Below, in pieces: positions 60,097 through 64,000 of a stretch of DNA of 64,000 nt. Position numbers and translations under genes: made by a program. Source of the stretch: Echinicola marina. Its GTDB lineage: Bacteria; Bacteroidota; Bacteroidia; Cytophagales; Cyclobacteriaceae. The notes below the pieces were generated by a model that worked only from the letters and a program-made list of their open reading frames with translations, searched no databases and was not told the origin of the DNA. The stretch's first letter is position 1, and each line of letters starts with the position of its first letter. The stretch is from contig NZ_CP080025.1 in assembly GCF_020463795.1 (NCBI RefSeq), positions 933,001 through 997,000 on the forward strand. The letters run 5' to 3'.

Positions 60097-61545
60097 TTAA
60101 TTCAAATCCCAGAAGATAGCAGATGTTGTTTTATCTCCACCTAGAGCATCACTAGCAGCATTATAGTTGGTAGTATTGATCAAAGGCTCATTAGTAGGAA
60201 ATATTAATCTCTTAGGATTCTCAACTCCATTGGAAACGGCTGTCAACAACTGAGGAACATCCAATCTTCTCGCTTCAGTCCAAGCCTCGTGTCCTTGATT
60301 GTAAAGGGCGATGTACTTTTGTGTTCCAATTTTCTCTTTATAATCACCAGCTGCCGTTAAATAATTAACTGAAGGCTGGGCAATATACAATGTAGCCTCT
60401 GTATCTGATAAGCCCCAAGCTTCAAAAGATGCACGGATACCATTTTCATAATACTCAGCAGCACTTCCCGTAATGAAATCCCTTTCTACCGCTTCTGCCA
60501 TCAAGAAAGAAACGTAAGAATAGTCCAAGATTGTACCTGGGAAAGTAGCCTCTACCAATGAAGGATTGATATGAGTCAATCTCAAATAAGAATTTCCAGA
60601 TGCACCGTACTCGCCTCCTACATACCCATCTTCAATATTATCATCAAAATACACATTCATTCTTGGGTCATTCACGCCCTCCAGCATATCGATGAAAAAC
60701 TGAGTGATCACAAAGTCTGTATCCCTACTATCTACTTCAAAATAGTCATAAATAGGATTTGTATAGGGCTGTGAAGCACTGAATGCATAAACTGCATTAT
60801 CCGTGTTGGACTCAAAAACACCCGCCTCAACAGCTTCAGATACCAAAGTACCAGCTAGAGATGGATTTACATCAGCTAGACGCATGCCAATTTTTAATTT
60901 GATAGAATTGGCAAACTTTTTCCAAGCTGCGATATCTCCTCCGTACAGTATATCTGACGAACTACTAAAACCGGCAGCACTATCATCAAAATCATTGATA
61001 GCTACGTCCAAGCTATCTATAATAGCACCATATACATATTCTCCCTCATCATATATAGGAGTCACATTGTCAATATCCAATGCTTCTGTATAAGGAATAC
61101 TACCAAAGTTATCCACCAAATACTGATATGCATAAACTTCAAGCACCCTTACCATGGCCAGTTGGTTATTTCTTACTGGAACCAAATTGGGGTCTGCCAC
61201 CTCTTCGCTAAGCAACAGCTCTTTGGCTTGCTTTAATTCATACAATGTTTCAGCATAAATATTATCCCAAAGACTACCTCCCACATCTCTATTGGCTGCA
61301 TCATAAGCAGACTCTTGGATATAAGTGGTCTGTGTTAAATAATTGGCCCATAACCTATCTAGATTCTGGTTATAATCAATATTAACCATTTGGTTAACAA
61401 GATCATACTGGCCATATGTAAATAAAACTTCAGGTTTTACCTCAATAGGATTCTTAGGATCCATATTCAGGTCGGAGAGATTTTCATCACAAGAAGAAAA
61501 TAGTCCCGCTACTGCTATACCTAATATTAATAATGACTTTTTCAT
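60097..61545 (-). CDS. SusD/RagB-family nutrient-binding lipoprotein
   Basis: A 482-residue surface lipoprotein that captures substrate and hands it to the partner SusC channel. Lipoprotein signal MKKSLLILGIAVAGLFSSC (Cys19), then DENLSDLNMDPKNPIEVKPEVLFTYGQYDL, the opening of the SusD-like_2 group rather than the classical SusD. Helical TPR-like core follows (LKQAKELLLSEE, RVLEVYAYQYLVDNFGSIPYTEAL) and the family C terminus RLIFPTNEPLINTTNYNAA. The stop lies 35 nt after the terminator and the start is 12 nt after susC, so they form one operon. Substrate unknown: there is no glycosidase or regulator beside it in the window. Confidence 0.92.
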   Translation of the reverse strand: MKKSLLILGIAVAGLFSSCDENLSDLNMDPKNPIEVKPEVLFTYGQYDLVNQMVNIDYNQNLDRLWANYLTQTTYIQESAYDAANRDVGGSLWDNIYAETLYELKQAKELLLSEEVADPNLVPVRNNQLAMVRVLEVYAYQYLVDNFGSIPYTEALDIDNVTPIYDEGEYVYGAIIDSLDVAINDFDDSAAGFSSSSDILYGGDIAAWKKFANSIKLKIGMRLADVNPSLAGTLVSEAVEAGVFESNTDNAVYAFSASQPYTNPIYDYFEVDSRDTDFVITQFFIDMLEGVNDPRMNVYFDDNIEDGYVGGEYGASGNSYLRLTHINPSLVEATFPGTILDYSYVSFLMAEAVERDFITGSAAEYYENGIRASFEAWGLSDTEATLYIAQPSVNYLTAAGDYKEKIGTQKYIALYNQGHEAWTEARRLDVPQLLTAVSNGVENPKRLIFPTNEPLINTTNYNAASDALGGDKTTSAIFWDLN

Positions 61546-61556
61546 TGTGATTCAGT

Positions 61557-64000
61557 TTAGAATTGAACATTTACGTTGAAACCGAATTCTCTGGTAGCTG
61601 GCAAAGCTCCATTTTGGATACCTTGATAGTTACCGGAACTTGCACTTGCCTCTGGATCAGAGTAAGGCAGGTTTTTGTGGATGATCCATAGGTTACGACC
61701 AAAACCACCAACAGATACTTTTTCGATGAACAAGTTGCTGAACAAGCTAGTTGGAAGGTCATACATTAAGCTAACCTCTCTCAGTTTCACAAAAGAAGCA
61801 TCGTAAACCAAGGCGGCATCAGCAGCATAAGTACCAGTCTCACTAGAACCACCATAATATCCAAGTGGCGTATAATAATCTCCTGCACTTGCACGGATAT
61901 CATTTGGAGTGCCGTCAGCTTTAACACCTGGAAGAATAATCCCTCCAGAAGTTTCGTCATTAGTAACTGGATCCCTCATCGGGTTACCCAAATCATTCAA
62001 GGCCGCAGTTTCAGCATAAAGTCCAGTAGCGTTACCAAAGCCCATATCGTAGCTTATGATATCACCACCTTTTTGCATATCAATCAAGAAACTGAAAGAC
62101 AAGCCTTTATAGCTAAAGGTGTTATTGATACCACCAATCCAATCAGGTTGGATATTCCCAATGATTTCATTGGTAGACTCAGTTCTCAAATATTTACCAT
62201 CAGCCCCAACTACTTTTTGACCGGTTGCTTCATCATAAACATAGTCAGTACCGGTAATTGTACCATAAGGCTGTCCTTTTCTGGCATTAATGGCAGTAGA
62301 CCAAGCAGAATAAATCAATAGATTCTCTCCTCCTTCATAAAGTGAAACAACCTTGTTTCTATTTCTTGCCCAGTTTACATTAACTCTCCAAGTGAAATCC
62401 TGTGTTTGAACTGGTACACCAAATACGCTGGCCTCAATACCCTTGTTCTCCATTTCACCAGCATTAACATACTTGTAATTAAAACCTGTAGCCGAAGAAA
62501 TTTCCGCTGGAACTATCTGATCAATGGTATTCTTCTGATAGAAAGATAGATCTGCACCCACTCTATTGTTCAAGAAGTTTACTTCCAAACCAACTTCCAT
62601 TTCATTGGTTTTCTCTGGCAATAAGGCTGGATTATTATAGGTATCAGGCGTGTAGAACAATGGCACACCGTCAAATGGAGTAGCTGCGCTAAAAGTATTC
62701 AACACACTATAAGGTGCCGCATCTCCACGTACACTGGCATAACCCATTCTTAATTTACCAAAGCTCAATACAGAACTTTCCATCAATTCACTGAACACAA
62801 AGCTACCAGCCACAGATGGGTAGAAGTAACTATTATTTCCTTCAGGCAAAGTAGATGACTGATCAATCCTACCTGTAGCATCCAAATACAAGTAATCCAT
62901 ATAACCTAGGGTTACTTGTCCATAATAACCATATTTTCTGTGGTGAGAATCATGTTCTGTTGGTGGCTCTAGCGCATTCACAGAGTTACCCAAAGAGTAA
63001 ATACCAGGGTTCACCAAACCACCATTTGTACTTGCTCTCGTCCAAATAACCTTTGTATTCCTTACATTAAAACCTAATAGACCTGTCAAAGACAATGACT
63101 CATTAAGGTTTTTATCAAATGACAGGATAAAGTCACTGTTATACTGCTCAAATGTTCTTTGGTACTTAGTGTAGCTTGACTGATCCAAACTTCCTACCGC
63201 CATGCGCTCTTCCTGAAGATCAGAATAAGAATCAATACCTACTCTACCCATGGCCTTCAACCAATCAGTAATTTCATAAGTAGCCTGGAACTTACCGAAG
63301 AACCTATTACGCTTATCATTCTGATAATTCTCATACAAAGTCCAGTAAGGGTTATCAAAGAAATAAGGGGAAGTATCACCAAAGCCGTGAGGATTCCAAG
63401 TAATATTCTTACCTGTTTGCTTATAGGCCATTTCCTGTGCTTTAAGATCAACGTTGGTACCGAACCATTGGCGCAAGCCTTGAAGTACGTTTTTACCATC
63501 ATAACCCGTACCATATCGCCCTTTACCTTCTACTCTGGTATAAGTTGCTTTACCATCGATAGTAAGACGGTCACTCAAATTATATGAAGCGTGCATATCC
63601 ACCACGTTTCTCTTCACATTACTGTTTGGGAGGACACCAGAACGATCATCGTTTGTATATCCAAAACGAACAGATCCTTTTTCATTACTACCGGATAATC
63701 CGACATTGGTGATATTTCCTACACCTGTTTGGAAAATATAATCAGGACCATTCTTAGCAGCCACCCAAGGGCTTGGCGTCATATAGGTATCTAGCTCAGG
63801 ATAGAAAGACTCCCATCCATAAACCAATAGGTCTTCATCAAAAGCAGCTCCAAAAGAAGCATCTTCACCAGCAGGAACTTCAAGATCCAATGTTCCATCA
63901 CCATTTACATCGGTATCATAAAACCCACCGGTCTCACCATAATAAGGCCCATATCCCTGACCATATTTATTTTGGTATTTAGGGAAAGTGCTTTTATCCA
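61557..64000 (-). CDS. SusC/RagA-family TonB-dependent outer-membrane transporter (5' partial)
   Basis: The minus-strand frame is open to the window end, so only the C-terminal ~814 residues are visible; plug domain, CNA-B domain and signal peptide lie beyond. The first visible part (DKSTFPKYQNKYGQGYGPYYG) is typical of SusC proteins just after the plug. Barrel strands follow ([11 protein letters not shown]-like alternation is absent; seen are RLTIDGKATYTRVEGKG, YPSVAGSFVFSELM, MEVGLEVNFLNNRVGADLSFYQKN and NYKYVNAGEMENKGIEASVFG), and the C terminus is REFGFNVNVQF with the terminal Phe needed for BamA assembly. Uptake is TonB-driven with the SusD partner 12 nt downstream. Confidence 0.95.
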   Translation of the reverse strand, partial: DKSTFPKYQNKYGQGYGPYYGETGGFYDTDVNGDGTLDLEVPAGEDASFGAAFDEDLLVYGWESFYPELDTYMTPSPWVAAKNGPDYIFQTGVGNITNVGLSGSNEKGSVRFGYTNDDRSGVLPNSNVKRNVVDMHASYNLSDRLTIDGKATYTRVEGKGRYGTGYDGKNVLQGLRQWFGTNVDLKAQEMAYKQTGKNITWNPHGFGDTSPYFFDNPYWTLYENYQNDKRNRFFGKFQATYEITDWLKAMGRVGIDSYSDLQEERMAVGSLDQSSYTKYQRTFEQYNSDFILSFDKNLNESLSLTGLLGFNVRNTKVIWTRASTNGGLVNPGIYSLGNSVNALEPPTEHDSHHRKYGYYGQVTLGYMDYLYLDATGRIDQSSTLPEGNNSYFYPSVAGSFVFSELMESSVLSFGKLRMGYASVRGDAAPYSVLNTFSAATPFDGVPLFYTPDTYNNPALLPEKTNEMEVGLEVNFLNNRVGADLSFYQKNTIDQIVPAEISSATGFNYKYVNAGEMENKGIEASVFGVPVQTQDFTWRVNVNWARNRNKVVSLYEGGENLLIYSAWSTAINARKGQPYGTITGTDYVYDEATGQKVVGADGKYLRTESTNEIIGNIQPDWIGGINNTFSYKGLSFSFLIDMQKGGDIISYDMGFGNATGLYAETAALNDLGNPMRDPVTNDETSGGIILPGVKADGTPNDIRASAGDYYTPLGYYGGSSETGTYAADAALVYDASFVKLREVSLMYDLPTSLFSNLFIEKVSVGGFGRNLWIIHKNLPYSDPEASASSGNYQGIQNGALPATREFGFNVNVQF

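Noticed and set aside
60097-64000. Full polysaccharide utilisation locus
   Set aside because: Only the SusC/SusD pair is visible, with no glycosidase, sulfatase or regulator in the window; the region upstream of susC lies outside it.

Overview
The window is a chromosomal segment of a Bacteroidota bacterium, most likely a Cytophagales member close to Cyclobacteriaceae; the genus is not settled. The grounds are a SusC/SusD outer-membrane pair, a protein with a C-terminal tail that looks like a type IX secretion signal, BshA of bacillithiol synthesis, Bacteroidota-type CarB and PurM, an NQR subunit, promoters with a TAnnTTTG -7 box, and few Shine-Dalgarno sequences. Most of it is housekeeping and central metabolism. 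I see no phage, integrase, transposase, CRISPR array or defence island.

Layout. 1-5.3 kb: end of an OmpA-like gene, purM, a ceramidase-like protein, a small secreted protein, a methyltransferase and a UbiA-like membrane protein. 5.4-13.6 kb: SGNH hydrolase, gcvP, M28 peptidase, DEAD-box helicase, dihydroorotase. 13.6-18.6 kb: tRNA-His, a 49-codon small ORF with its own terminator, and an alpha-glucan operon (debranching enzyme, GT4, GH57). 18.7-23.3 kb: clpB, rlmN, a small outer-membrane barrel. 23.4-26.4 kb: a tight minus-strand operon of an arginase-fold protein with lost metal ligands, a cytochrome b5-like protein, a MurK-type kinase and murQ. 26.5-32.7 kb: nqrF standing alone, accD with a lost zinc ribbon, an MscS channel, cstA, a lipoprotein metalloprotease. 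32.7-37.1 kb: an outer-membrane protein, a DUF4834-like protein and carB. 37.4-43.9 kb: the 2-oxoglutarate dehydrogenase genes sucA, sucB and lpd, with an S23-type four-helix-bundle gene wedged between sucB and lpd. 44-50 kb: an epimerase-like protein, fatty acid hydroxylase, bshA and a GH3/beta-lactamase fusion. 50.2-54.2 kb: a membrane protein, mutL and two rhomboid proteases as one operon. 54.4-59.7 kb: a probable T9SS cargo protein, recQ, a possible small RNA, an acyl-ACP desaturase. 60.1-64 kb: susD and a susC cut by the window end.

The most unusual structure is at 38881-39431. The S23-family gene is bracketed by two arrays of degenerate 7-base units (consensus near AGTAYNN) that face inward as inverted repeats. 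Removing array to array would leave only 29 bp between sucB and lpd, a normal operon spacing, so the 551-bp unit looks like an insertion into a formerly continuous operon. Second in interest are housekeeping enzymes that lack expected residues or domains: AccD, CarB, MutL, dihydroorotase and the arginase-like protein.
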